From: Leptobrachium leishanense
Lineage: Eukaryota > Chordata > Amphibia > Anura > Megophryidae
Direction: 5' to 3'
Length of the DNA stretch: 64,000 nt
Assembly: GCA_009667805.1 (NCBI GenBank)
Contig: CM019063.1
Location: 354,230,942-354,294,941, forward strand
Shown here: piece after piece, positions 31,871-43,400 of the stretch
Position numbering within the stretch: the stretch's first letter is position 1
Layout: the number at the start of each line of letters is the position of its first letter
The notes under the pieces: model-generated
Database searches by the model: none
What the model saw: only the letters and a program-made list of their open reading frames with translations
Told to the model about the DNA's origin: nothing
Made by a program: the position numbers and the translations under genes

Positions 31871-32519
31871 AGTAAACTGATATTGGTACATTACTGTGAG
31901 GTTTATTGCTGTGGAGCTCTGTGATACGCTCATACACACTGCACATTACTGTGAGTTTTATTGTTGTGGAGCCATGTGATACGCTCATACACACCACACA
32001 TTGCTGTGAGTTTTATTGCTGTGGAGCTCTGTCATACGCTATATGAAATGAATTTAAGGGGAGGTGAAAGTAATTAAAGGGGAAAAATTAATTAAGGGGG
32101 AGTGAATTGAATTAGAGGACGAGGGCCCTGCTTCCAGTCTGCTTCTGGAGACCTGGAGTCAGACAGTGGACCACAGCAACAGAGTGAGAGTGGTAGGTAG
32201 CAGGATCACAGGGAAACACTGGGAGTGGCAGGCAGTTTGAAATATGTGGGTATATTGACACAGCAAGACCAGGGGGCACCACCAGGCCACATTGCAAATT
32301 TGTGCAGTGACTGGTGCCCCTCCTATGCCACATTGCCAAAGGACGGGACCACACACTCTGTAGATTGGCCCTGTGGCACAGGAGAGGCACCAGGCACAGC
32401 ATAGATTGGCAATGCGTGAGGACACCAAACACTCCCTATTGGCATGGCATGGATTGGGTGGAGGGGGGCACCAAAATGCAACTTCGCCTGAGTAAACAAA
32501 AATGCTTGCACCGGCCCTG
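31871..32519. other. Right part of element J
   Basis: Contains about three ~60-bp repeat units (31880-32040), then a G-rich 'ggggaggtgaaagtaattaa' area and non-coding sequence to the right terminus. No coding motif. Confidence 0.6.
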
Positions 32520-32527
32520 CGAAGGGG

Positions 32528-33047
32528 TTAATGTTTTCCCTCTCCAGCGGCTTTTATCATCTTGTCGTCTCATAGACATGCAAGGGTCAAGTACAGGTTT
32601 TCTCTCCTGTGCTGGTTGTCTGCGCTGCGAGTGCGTATTCTGGAGCTCTATCACTGTCAGATTTTCAGGTAGGGGTTGGGAAGGATTACACATACAAACC
32701 TTTTCTGTAGCTTTGCAATGTTGCGATCCTCATTGCTGGTCTCCTTCAAATCAATGTAATATTACAAAAATGATTGAAACTAAAATGTAATGCATTTTCC
32801 TTTTGTTTCTTTCGTTTTTTGGACCAAGCAGTTTCGTATCTCTTGAGTCATATGAAAACTAAATTATCCCAAAATTCGGACTAAAACGTTTTAGTACTAA
32901 AACGAATGCACATGTCTGCCGATTACATTCCTCTCGCTAACGTTAGCGCTCACCTGTGTGAGCGTTAACGTTAGCCCTGGTGGCCCTAGCATGGGCGCAC
33001 CATATTACAATCCAAACGCTAACGGGTTAAAAAGTCTGTTAGCAATC
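32528..33047. other. Non-coding stretch between J and the Gmr1-like element
   Basis: No genes recognised. It contains a near-perfect hairpin at about 32937-32976: arms gctaacgttagcgctcac and gtgagcgttaacgttagc around CTGT. Confidence 0.6.
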
Positions 33048-33052
33048 GGTAT

Positions 33053-33481
33053 TGTGATGTTGGGGGCCCACAGAGCACTTGGATGAAACAAAAATCAGCT
33101 TTATTTTCCCCCTTTCAGGGCAGTCAAAAAGGCAACATAAAAATACACGCTTGTCTTCAGCGAAAATTAAACAAAGTCCTGATCTTCAGCACATTATAAC
33201 AAAATAATGGTGGCTCACCAACTTGTACAAAGTCCCAAACCTTGGGGAATCCTTTCCCAGTAATACATGAATTTCTGCCAGCCAGGCACTGCAACACAGC
33301 TCTTGATCACCAGCTAATTACTTTTCTCCTGAACTCCCACAATCCTGTCTGGGAGTTGCTGACCTTTTAAGCCTCTTCCTGGACATGAAGATTAACCCTG
33401 TGGCTGCCCTTAAAGGGACCACAACCCGAATAGGGGTGAAACATATCGCCCATCCAGGACCCAGTCTTGCCGACCTCTACA
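33053..33481 (-). repeat. Element K 3' LTR (429 bp)
   Basis: In element orientation it begins TGTAGAGGTCGG right after the polypurine tract and ends CCCAACATCACA. It contains AATAAA (gggaaaataaagctg) near 33100. There is no second LTR in the window to confirm the borders, which rest on the TG...CA ends. Confidence 0.75.
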
Positions 33482-33493
33482 TACTCCCCCTCT
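33482..33493 (-). promoter_or_regulatory. Element K polypurine tract
   Basis: AGAGGGGGAGTA in element orientation abuts the TGTAGAGG LTR start. Confidence 0.7.
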
Positions 33494-33494
33494 G

Positions 33495-35702
33495 TCACAA
33501 CGCGGAGGCGTTTGAGGCAACAGTAGACAGCCCACAATGCATCCGGGACAGGGCATCAGTGTTTTGGTGCTGTTTCCCAGGCCTGTGCTCCACTACAAAG
33601 TTAAACTCCTGGAGTGACAGGAACCACCTGGCTACCCTGGCATTAGCGTGGTAGTGCTGCCTCATCCATGTTAATGGGGCATGGTCCGACACTAAACGGA
33701 ACTTCCTGCCCAACAGAAAGTACCTCAGAGAATCCAAGGCCCACTTTATGGCCAAGCCCTCTCTTTCCACCACAGCATAGTCTTTCTCCGCTGCCATCAG
33801 CTTCCTACTAAGAAAAACCAAAGGGTGCTCTTCCCCATTGACCTCTTGGGACAGCACAGCCCCCAAACCCTCACTCGAGGCACCCGTCTGCAAAATGAAT
33901 TCCCTCATGAAATCAGGGACCACCAGCACTGGGTGCTGACACAATGCATTTTTAAGCTTCACGAAGGGTTCTTCAGCATTGACATTCCATTGAATCATCA
34001 CTGACTTCCTACCTTTCGTCAGGACAGTCAGTGGTGCAACAAGAGGCAAAATTGGGGACAAACCGCCGGTAATACCCCACTATACCCAGAAAACATAAAC
34101 CTGCTTTTTTGTGAGGGGGCGTGGCCAGTTTTGAATGGCTTCTACTTTGTTAAGTTGTGGCTTTACCAGACCCCTGCCTACCACATATCCCAGGTACTTA
34201 GCTTCCTCCATCCCTACTGCACTTTTCTCAGTGTTAACAGTAAAGCCTGCTTTCCTCAAACCGTCCAACACCACCTGAACCCGGGGAAGATGGGACTCCC
34301 AATCTGGACTTAAGATAACAATGTCGTCCAGGTAGACCAAGGTATACCTCAGGTAGGGACAGATCACCCGATCCATCGCTCGTTGGAAGGTTGCCGGGGC
34401 TGAGTATAACCCAAAAGGCATCCGCTCATAATGAAAATGACCCTCTGGAGTGGAAAAAGCAGTCTTTTCCCTGGCTACCTTAGTCAAGGGTATCTGCCAG
34501 TACCCCTTAGTAAGGTCCAGGGTGGTGACATAACAGGCCGGACCAAACCTCTCTATTAATTCATCCACCCTTGGCATGGGATACGCGTCACATTATGACA
34601 TCTTGTTAAGTTTCCTGAAGTCATTGCAGAATCGCAGAGTGCCGTTGGGCATTGGTACCAACACGATGGTGCACGACCATTCACTCTGTGACTTCTTCAG
34701 AAACAGCCTTTCTATGGGCTTCTAGGATGCGGTATGGCTTTACCTTAACCTTTACACGGGGTTCTGTCACAATATCATGTTTAATCACGGACGCATGTCC
34801 CGGCAGTCCTGAAAACATGCCTTTGTTTCTTTGCAGAAACTTCTTAACTTCTTGGGTTTGGGGTTTGGACAGGGTGGCAGCAATGTGTACTGTGTCAACA
34901 CAATCAGACTCTACGCCCACCCCAATCATGGCAGATACCTCTTCTCGGTCTTTACAGGGTTTTAACAAATTTACGTGGTAGATCTGGTAAGGCTTTCTTT
35001 TCCCGGGCTGATGCACTCGGTAGTTTACTTCCCCTTCCTTTTCAACCACCTCATAGGGTCCCTGCCATTTAGCTAGGAACCGGCTTTCTACCGTGGGTAT
35101 CAGTACGGCTACCCGGTCCCCAACCTGAAATTGACACAGCTTGGCCGACCGGTTATATACTCTTAACTGGGCCTCCTGCGCCTTCTGCAGATATTCCTTT
35201 ACTAAAAAGGCACCACTTTAGAAATCTTCTCTCTCATCTGAGAGATATGTTCAATAAGCGTTTTATGTGGAGAGGACTCACTTTCCCATGTCTCCTTGAC
35301 CAAGTCTAGCAATCCCCGGGGTCTTCACCCATACACCAGCTCAAAAGGTGAAAACCCTGTGGAGGCCTTCCCGAATGGCAAACAGCAGCACGGGAAGCAA
35401 ATGATCCCAGTCTCTTCCATCTCTCTGCACAGCCCTTTTAAGCATAAGTTTCAGAGTTTTATTGAATGTCTGAGGGTGATAAACAGACATTCGCAGCTGC
35501 TTGATTTGGAACAATTTGCACATGTCTGCCATCACCCAGGACATAAATGGGGTCCCCTGGTCTGTCAAAATATCCCTTGTCAGGCCAGTTCTTGAAAACA
35601 TAAAAAACAACTCCCGCGCAATAGCCTTTGATGTAGGGTTTCTTAAAGGAACCGCCTCTGGATACCTTGTGGCATAATCAAGGACCACCAGTATATATAC
35701 TG
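33495..35702 (-). pseudogene. Gmr1-like pol: integrase core, RT, RNase H
   Basis: In element order: integrase core (YATRYPEAVPL, then LTDQGTPFMS, then VYHPQT; 35341-35702), an integrase C-terminal motif PYQIYHVNLLKPC near 34970, a linker, the RT N-terminus (VKPYRILEAHRKAV), RT (TLDLTKGYWQIPL, MPFGLYSAPATFQR, catalytic YLDDIVIL at about 34315-34340) and RNase H (FILQTGASSEGLGAVLSQ, DALSR). RNase H has TGAS where the usual first Asp motif is TDAS, so a catalytic residue is altered. Frame breaks lie near 34070, 34600 (with a stop), 35060-35330 and 35390. Inactive. Confidence 0.88.
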
Positions 35703-36004
35703 GCAACTGGTCATGCCTGCCTCCTAGCTGATGAAGGTTCAACAAACCTGAAACAGCGCTGTCCTGGGAATGGCTTTGACCAGTTGCATAACCTTATCTT
35801 TGCTACAAAGCCACAGTGTGGCATAGCATTGATTTTAGGGTTCTGTGTAATAACAGATCCAGGATGCATAAAGGTGAGACAGAGGTCATTTGCATATCCT
35901 ACCCAGAATTCCTTGCTGCTTTTGGGGAATGTGGCACAGGAGCTCTGGGATGCAATTCTTTGAATTGCTATGATGTGCGGGTGGCTTCTGCAATAGTAAA
36001 CACA
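35703..36004. mobile_element. Unclassified short insertion N (left part) within element K integrase
   Basis: At 35700 the integrase frame stops matching and 300 bp of foreign, non-coding sequence begins (ctgatgaaggttcaacaaac ctgaaacagcgctg). On the far side the integrase resumes at about 46105 next to TATATA. The insertion therefore landed in a TATATA target and later received elements M and L. It ends in a (TA)n stretch (37743-37760). A SINE- or Penelope-type retroposon with a TA tail is possible; I cannot classify it. Confidence 0.5.
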
Positions 36005-37732
36005 CAGGGCCGGATTAAGAGCATCATGGGCCTGGTGCTGAAGATTTCGGTGGGCCTTTTTATAAATACTGAGGCACGCACACACTCCGCTATAATACAG
36101 AGCACACATACACACACACACTCCGCTATAATACAGAGCACACATACACACACACACACACTCCATTATATACAGAGCACACATACACACACACTCTGCT
36201 ATATACAGAGCACACATACACACACACACTCCATTATATACAGAGCACACATACACACACACTCTGCTATATACAGAGCACACATATACTCTGCTATATA
36301 CAGAGCACACATACACACACACACAGCTATATACACAAACAGACACACAGCTATATACACACACTCACTCAGCTATATACACACACTCAGCTACACACAC
36401 AGACTCACTCAGCTATATACACACACACAGCTATATACACACACACAGCTATATACACACACACAGCTATATACACACACTCTCACCTATATGCACACAC
36501 ACAGCTATACACAAACACACACTCCGCTACACACACACACACTCATCTACACACACACACTCAGCTATATACACACAAACAGACACACAGCTATATACAC
36601 ACACACTCAGCTATATACACACACACGGCTATATACACAAACACAAACTCAGCTATACACACACAGCTATATACACACACACTCTCAGCTATACACACAC
36701 ACACACACAGCTATACACACACACACGGCAATATACACAAACACACACTCCGCTACACACACAGCTATATACACACACACACTCCGCTACACACACAGCT
36801 ATATACACACACACACACAGCTATATACACACACACACTCAGCTATATACACAAACACAAGCACAGCTATATATACACGCACAGCTATATACACACACAC
36901 AGCTATATACACACACACAGCTATATACACACACACTCTCAGCTATATACACACACTCCTCAGCTATATACACACACACTCTCTCAGCTATATACACACA
37001 CACAGCTACACACACACACTGAGCTACACACACACACTCAGCCATATACACACACACACTCAGCTATATACACACACACACTCAGCTATACACACACACA
37101 CACACACTCAGCTATACACACACACACTCAGCTACATACATGGCACACACTTGCACATATATACACCAGAGTGACATATGTATAATATTAATACACACCA
37201 CACATATACACCAGAGTGACACATGTATACACCCCACACACACACAAAATTATTACTATATCAGAGCAGCAGCAGAAGTGGTAAAATTCAAGTAAAGCAG
37301 TGTTTACACCTAATCAGGCTGCTTTGCAGCTTAAGTTGAAGCTGCTATCTCTAAGCAACCTGGATGCCTGTTAGGTAGCCCCCCCCCTCCCATGTCATCC
37401 TGGAACTAGTGGGCCAGTGTTTAAATAAGAGGGAGGAAATATTTACAAATCAGTGTGTCCTTATCTTATCTCCCGAGCCGGATCTTCATCACCTTCACGC
37501 TGTGCAGGGAAAGGGGCAGCACGTGGCTTCAAAGAACAGCTCCGCCCCTCAGCCTCTGCCCAAAGGAAAGGATGCGTTTCTATTATCTAAGCGCCGGGTT
37601 CTGCTGCAGGGCTGATCAAAGGCCTGGGCTGGGTGCACTCGGCACTCACTATCAGCTGGCCGGCTGTGGGCCTATTTTTAGAAGGGGGCCTGGAGCGACC
37701 GCTCCATCCGCCCCTATGTTAATCCGGCCATG
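36005..37732. mobile_element. Non-autonomous hAT-type element M, CA-microsatellite rich
   Basis: Left terminus CAGGGCCGGATTAA; the right terminus reads TTAATCCGGCCATG (one change from a perfect 14-bp inverted repeat). The 8-bp TSD TAAACACA lies at 35997-36004 and 37733-37740. More than half of it is a CA/TA-rich satellite. The last 450 bp are unique and non-coding. Confidence 0.9.
36066..37165. repeat. CA/TATA-rich satellite (cagctatatacacacacact type)
   Basis: About 1.1 kb of units of 18-38 bp that join 'cagctatatac' or 'cagagcacacatac' to runs of (AC)n. Long open frames across it on both strands encode only Tyr/Thr/His/Ile strings and are not genes. Confidence 0.95.
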
Positions 37733-37760
37733 TAAACACACTATATATATATATATATAT

Positions 37761-37764
37761 ACTG
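37761..37764. repeat. Element L target-site duplication (ACTG), left
   Basis: ACTG precedes the 5' LTR and recurs at 46086-46089 after the 3' LTR. Confidence 0.8.
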
Positions 37765-38884
37765 TGTAGCGCTGAGTTAAAATCTTGCTGCTGGCAGTAC
37801 CTATTTTTGGCCACAAGATGGAGACAATCGCGATTAGAGACACAAGACATTGGGACTACGTTTCCTGGCATGCTTTGCAAACAGACACAGGAAGTGGGTG
37901 GGACACAGACGCTGTACATCCTGAGCCTCGTGGAAATAGCTGTCAGAGCGTGCCAGAGAGAGAGAGAGAGCAGACGCAGTGCCATACATCGCGAGAGGGC
38001 TTAGGCCAGAGCGCAAGTGAGACCTGTCAGTTCTTTTACCGGGTCATTCAGCCTAAGAATAAGGAGCCCTCCAAGTTCCAGAGATTGCTGCAGATTGAAC
38101 CAACCGAAGACCTCGAGTAAGGAGTCACCGCGAGTTGATCGGATACAGAGAGCAGGCGGTGAGCTGGAAAAGTCGTGGACAAGCTACGGGAAGTCAGACA
38201 ACGGATCCGGCCGCAAGTATCCCCAGTCAAAATCGAGCGGAGAGACGTCCTGGGTCAGCGGAGCCTAAAGCAACCGGTGGATGGGTGAGAGGCCTCCAAG
38301 GCCGCTTGTAAATAAAGAACACGCTGCTGTTTTCTCTTTAAAGTCCACAGGGCCCCAACTTGACTAGTCGAAGACATTCCTTAAGTAAATTCACTGGCCA
38401 GTTGAACAGTACCCGGGTACCACACACACATACACACCTTTTACATTCCGGGACTTAACCTGTGCAGGACTCATTCTGTTACGAATCGGAACAGGGGTTA
38501 AAGATACGTTCCGAATTATATTTTTCTCTTTTTCCGCTGCGCGTTTACCGTAATACGAAGAGATTGTATTTGTTGGGTTTCGCTACGTGTCCTTTTTACC
38601 GAGCTATCAGTCAATTGCATTTCTTTTTCTGTTCGGTTTCGAATATTTTATTTTTCCGAAATACGAAGCCTCGTGTTTCGTTTCTTTTCCGCTACGCGTT
38701 TTACCGCGATACGAAATTACTGTAATAATATCTGTGAATACCGTGTTTCAACGTCTGCCTACTATTTTAGTAAACTATTTAAATGATAAAAACCCACAAC
38801 GGTGTTGGAGTATATTTATTCCCTAGTGCGGGGAGACTGACCCGTGGTTCAATTTCAGCGGCTCCTCCGGGAGTGAGCGCTACA
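37765..38884 (+). repeat. Element L 5' LTR (1120 bp)
   Basis: TGTAGCGCT...AGCGCTACA inverted ends. A polyadenylation signal candidate (taaataaagaacac) lies near 38309. It differs from the 3' LTR mainly by an extra caaccggtgg-like 9-10 bp at about 38271-38280. Confidence 0.95.
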
Positions 38885-38886
38885 CG

Positions 38887-38905
38887 TGGGGGCTCGTTTC
38901 CGGGA
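38887..38905 (+). promoter_or_regulatory. Element L primer-binding site (tRNA-Pro-like)
   Basis: TGGGGGCTCGTTTCCGGGA starts two bases after the LTR. It resembles the complement of the tRNA-Pro 3' end (TGGGGGCTCGTCCGGGA) with two extra bases. Confidence 0.75.
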
Positions 38906-38942
38906 TCCAGTCTCTGGAAAAACCGCATCTAAAGGGTTAAAT

Positions 38943-40274
38943 ATGGATCCAGACACTGCTGCCAAATGGTGCGAAGAGCACAGTAGTCAGATAGAATTAT
39001 GTATAGTTATAGTTATTCCTGCAGACACTTGGGCCGAAGATCAGATTCGCCAGGCCGTGGCCGCGCTGACACCAGATAATCGGGGGTTAATCCTGGACAT
39101 TAAAGCGAACCCAGATACCCCTCACACGTATGTTCTTTTTGAGTGGAGAAAGGGTGTTCCAGTGTGTTTTCAGGGCGCGAGCGTGAAGCTGACCGATGAG
39201 GTGGAAGTCCAACTGATTCAGCCAAGTACGCCACGTGGTGATCACGCGAATGTTTCCGATGTTACCCCAACTACAGGGTTCCCTCCTGCTACATTTTTCA
39301 CCACTATGGGGAAACTGGTGGAAACACTAGCCAAAAACTCTGCTGCGTCCCCAAATTCTGGATATCGCAAGTTACGGTTTTATTCTGGTAAGGTCCCTGT
39401 GCCGACTGGAGAAGAGGACTTTGAGACTTGGATAGATCAGGCTGTGCAAGCAGTGGAAGAATGGGAAGTTGCTGACACCGTGAAGAGGCAAAGGTTGATC
39501 GAGAGCCTAAGAGGTCCTGCTTCAGACGTCATTCGAAATCTAAAAAGGGACAAGCCCGGCTGCACTGCTGCAGAGTATCTAGAAGCTTTACAGGAAAATT
39601 TCGGGGGAGTGGAGGATTGTGCCGAGCTTATTCACAAGTTCTCTCACACCTATCAAAAGGAAGGAGAAGAATTGTCCACATATGTCTGGCGGCTGGATAA
39701 AATCATCCATCAGGTCATTCTTAAAGGGGGCATGCAACCGAGTCAGGCAAGCAAAGCTTTGATGGATCAAATTTTCAAAGGAGCACTCCCGCTGGATCCC
39801 ATAATGTTGAGATTTCAGACTAGATACCAGAACACGAGACTAACCTATTCCAAACTGATCAAAGCTATCCGAGAAGAAGAGGCCTTGATTAAGGCTAAAA
39901 AGGTCGTAAATGCTTCGCACACAGCTTTCACCGCAGAAGTAGGAACTCTCTGTGTGGCAGACATACAGACTGAAGTGCTGGCTTTAAAAACTCAGATGTT
40001 GAAAATGATGGAGTTAATGACGTTGCTGTCGGCTAAGGACACCAGAACTGAAGGGGCTGCTGTAGCCTCTAACAGGGGGTCTCCAAGTGAAGCGCCAGAA
40101 GGAAATATGCTCACACACCCAAGAAAGAAATGTTTTGGCTGCGGGGAAATCGGCCATTTCAGGGCTCAATGCCCACAAGGGAGGGCTGAAAAGAAACCGG
40201 TCGAAGAACTTCTAAAAGCTGTGGAGAAACTGTTGTCCACCCTGCAGGCGGGAAACTCCAGAGGGTCCTGGTAA
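38943..40274 (+). CDS. Element L gag, PNMA-family capsid protein
   Basis: 443 codons from the first ATG after the primer site (MDPDTAAKWCEEHSSQ). This is the structural protein that forms the retrotransposon particle. The N-terminal 100 residues resemble the RNA-binding-like domain of PNMA proteins (IVIVIPADTWAEDQIRQAV). The capsid region (about residues 140-330) has the PNMA signature: KLRFYSGKVPVPTGEEDFE, RQRLIESLRGPASDVIRNLK, EYLEALQENFGG, SHTYQKEGEELSTYVWRLD. A CCHC zinc knuckle CFGCGEIGHFRAQC lies near residues 400-413. Vertebrate PNMA genes are known to derive from Gypsy gag, and this element looks like a living relative of that donor lineage. It is in the same frame as pol but ends at TAA 40272-40274. 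Confidence 0.88.
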   Translation: MDPDTAAKWCEEHSSQIELCIVIVIPADTWAEDQIRQAVAALTPDNRGLILDIKANPDTPHTYVLFEWRKGVPVCFQGASVKLTDEVEVQLIQPSTPRGDHANVSDVTPTTGFPPATFFTTMGKLVETLAKNSAASPNSGYRKLRFYSGKVPVPTGEEDFETWIDQAVQAVEEWEVADTVKRQRLIESLRGPASDVIRNLKRDKPGCTAAEYLEALQENFGGVEDCAELIHKFSHTYQKEGEELSTYVWRLDKIIHQVILKGGMQPSQASKALMDQIFKGALPLDPIMLRFQTRYQNTRLTYSKLIKAIREEEALIKAKKVVNASHTAFTAEVGTLCVADIQTEVLALKTQMLKMMELMTLLSAKDTRTEGAAVASNRGSPSEAPEGNMLTHPRKKCFGCGEIGHFRAQCPQGRAEKKPVEELLKAVEKLLSTLQAGNSRGSW

Positions 40275-40439
40275 GGGAGCAAACCAGGGGCCCGAAGGTT
40301 GAAACCCGCTCCAAAAATCAAGCCAGGACTAAGAGGGCGAGAAGGCCCAAAGTCTGGCCAACTGCCGAGCCTGCCAGGACTGAAAGAGTCACTCCCTTAG
40401 CGTCCGGACCTACGTCATGGGGAAGCAATGCACACCTAA

Positions 40440-43400
40440 AACCTACACGGGCCAAGAAAAAAGGCCAGGGCACAGCAAACTGGGTCTAAGTGTCCTGATA
40501 CCGCCACCAAGTTTCCTGACCAACTGATAGGTCCTTCTCCTATTGTGCCAATCCAAGTGGAGGGAGTCTACACTAAAGCCCTGTTGGATTCAGGGGCTCA
40601 AGTGACATTGATCTACCGAGACTTCTATGAGAGACACTTGAAGCACATTCCTCTACAGAAATTGAAGGATTTGGAAATCTGGGGTATCGGAACGGAGAAA
40701 CTCCCTTATGACGGGTATCTACAGGTGAAGTTGGAGATCGGATCCGAAGTCATCGGACAGTCCGGAGGTTGTGATGCATTGGCCATTGTGTGTCCTCGGC
40801 CTCCAGGGGCAAACAGGAGTTCCATGATAGTGGGGACGAATACTGATTTGGTGCGACGTCTCCTGACACCTATCGTGCTGGAAGAGGGTCCTACTAAAGG
40901 AGTACACCCAATGTTACGTTCAATCTATCAGAGGATGGTTGAAGAACAGAAGGCACCTGCCGAGGTGGGGCGCCTATGGAGATTAGGAGGAACGGAGAAG
41001 GTTCTGCAAGCAGGAGAAGTAGCAAGTTTCCGGGCTTCAGTCAAGTTGAACGGGTCGCAACCAGGTCCCTATGTGGTGCTGGAAACCGATTTTAATCATG
41101 GGAGTGAAGCCGGAGTCGAAGTAATCCCTGAAATAATCTCCACTAAAGCTCTGAAAAGAACACGAGGAAGAGTCTCAGTCAGCGTGTGCAATGTGTCTGA
41201 TTCTCCAGTAGTCCTTAAAGCACGAATGCCTATCGGGCAAGTAGAGTCCGCTACACCCCTCTCCACCGATTTAGGAGGGGGAGTGGATAAAGAGATTCCA
41301 GATGAAAGATTCTACCCCAAGGATGCTCCCATTTCATCCGAGTGGAAGAAACGTCTTCAGTCTCAAGTTCTAAAGTGGAGAGAATTGTTCTCGAAAGATG
41401 AGTTCGACGTAGGCCTAGCTAAAAGTACTGAACACCGCATTCGGTTACAAGAGGACAAGCCGTTTCGTGAAAGGTCAAGGCGAGTTCCGCTGGGAGACTT
41501 GGATGATCTGCGAGAACAGCTGAATGAATTGCAAAGAACCAAGGTGATCCAAGAGTCCAGGAGTCCATACGCATCTCCAATAGTGATGGTCCGGAAGAAG
41601 AACGGTTCTGTCCGCCTATGCATAGACTACCGCACGTTGAACCGGAGAACCATCCCAGACCAATATGCTACTCCTCGGATAGAAGATGCCTTACAGTGTT
41701 TGTCTGGAGCGAAATGGTTTAGTGTACTAGACCTACGAAGCGGGTATCACCAGATACCAATGCATCCCGAAGACAAAGAAAAAACTGAGTTCATCTGTCC
41801 ACTGGGGTTCTTTGAATTTAACAGAATGCCTCAAGGCCTTATGGGGGCTCCAGCCACGTTCCAACGGCTAATGGAGAAGACAGTCGGGGACATGAATCTG
41901 ATCGAAGTATTAGTGTACCTGGATGACATAATCGTGTTTGGGAAGACTCTGGAAGAGCATGAGCAACGTTTGGAGAAGGTCTTGAAGAGGCTCCATGAAG
42001 AGGGATTGAAACTGTCTCTGGAGAAATGCCAATTCTGTCTACCGTCTGTTACGTATCTGGGACATGTGGTCTCAGCAGAAGGTGTTTTGACAGATCCTCG
42101 GAAGTTGGAGGCCATAGCTTCTTGGCCCAGACCCAGAAATGTCACTGAACTTAGATCTTTCTTGGGGTTCTGTTCATATTATCGAAGATTTGTAGGAGGA
42201 TTCGCAAAAATAGCTCAACCACTGAACAAGCTCCTACAGAAGGAAAACACCGAAGAAGACTGTAAGGCCTCTAACCGAAACCCGTCAGCTCCAGGACCAA
42301 GGAAAGCTCGAGAGTCCATACAGAGCGAATGGACTAGTCAGTGTGAAGGTGCTTTCTTGAAGCTAAAAGAGAGTCTAACTCAAGCTCCTGTCTTGGCCTA
42401 CGCGGACCCTCACAAGCCGTATGAGTTACATGTGGATGCCAGCAGAGAAGGGCTAGGAGGAGTCCTGTATCAGGAGTATGGTGGATTGCTGAGGCATGTA
42501 GCGTACGTGAGTCGGAGCCTTACGCCTTCAGAGAAGAACTACCCTACCCACAAGTTGGAGTTCCTAGCCTTAAAGTGGGCAGTGGTAGACAAGCTAAAGG
42601 ACTATCTGTATCGAGCTGAGTTTGTGATAAAGACGGATAACAATCCGCTTACCTACATCCTCACTACTGCGAAACTGGACGCAACAGGACATCGGTGGTT
42701 GGCCGCTCTGTCAGGGTTTCGGTTCAGCCTGAAGTATCGCCCTGGGGTGAATAATCGAGATGCTGATGCTTTGTCGAGAAGACCCTACGCTGCAGAATGG
42801 ACTCAATTAACTCCAGACGGGGTCCAAGCTTTGTGTCAAGGAGCAGAGCGCCGGGTCAAGGGAGGGATTGAAGCGGAGGCCATAGGAGTCATGGCTGCGG
42901 CTGTTCCGGAGTTCTACTGCAACCCTACGCAATTGAGGGATGAAAGTCTACCTAGTTTTTCAAAACAGGAACTGAAAGCCGATCAGGCCAGAGACCCTTT
43001 AATTGCATTAACCATGAAGGCTCTAACTGCGAACCAGCGTGAAATTCTGTTGACCAATTCCCCTGATGGAGCCAGATTGGTCTACAAAGAGTGGGAACGG
43101 TTGAAGATGTTGGATGGGGTGGTCTACCGAAGGGGCCCCTCAACCAATACTGAAGAGATTCAACAGCTATTCCTTCCCACTAAGCATAGAGAGAGTGTGC
43201 TGCGATCGCTACATGATGAGCATGGACATTTGGGTGCTGAAAGAACTTTTAAGCTGGTGCGAGACAGATTCTATTGGCCTTGCATGAGAGCTGAAGTGGA
43301 AAGTTACTGCCATTCCTGTCTGAGGTGTATTCAGAGGAAGACTCTACCGACCCGAACCGCTCCAATGAGCCATCTGCAGAGTCCGGGACCCATGGATTTG

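Larger units (their letters stand above)
27763..32519. mobile_element. Non-autonomous hAT-type element J (outermost of a three-level nest)
   Basis: Termini CAGGGCCGGCGCTAG and (reverse complement of right end) CAGGGCCGGTGCAAG, with an exact 8-bp TSD. It has no transposase. It contains a purine/pyrimidine-biased 'gtgtaatgttctgctgggg' tandem array split by element C, a repeat of about 60 bp (31880-32040) and unique sequence at 32050-32519. Confidence 0.85.

Noticed and set aside
31320..31997. 225-codon minus-strand ORF rich in His/Thr/Pro
   Set aside because: Product of the gtgtaatgttctgctgggg tandem array.
35816..37174. 452-codon plus-strand ORF
   Set aside because: It is mostly the CA/TATA satellite inside element M, giving Tyr/Thr/His strings; no domain.
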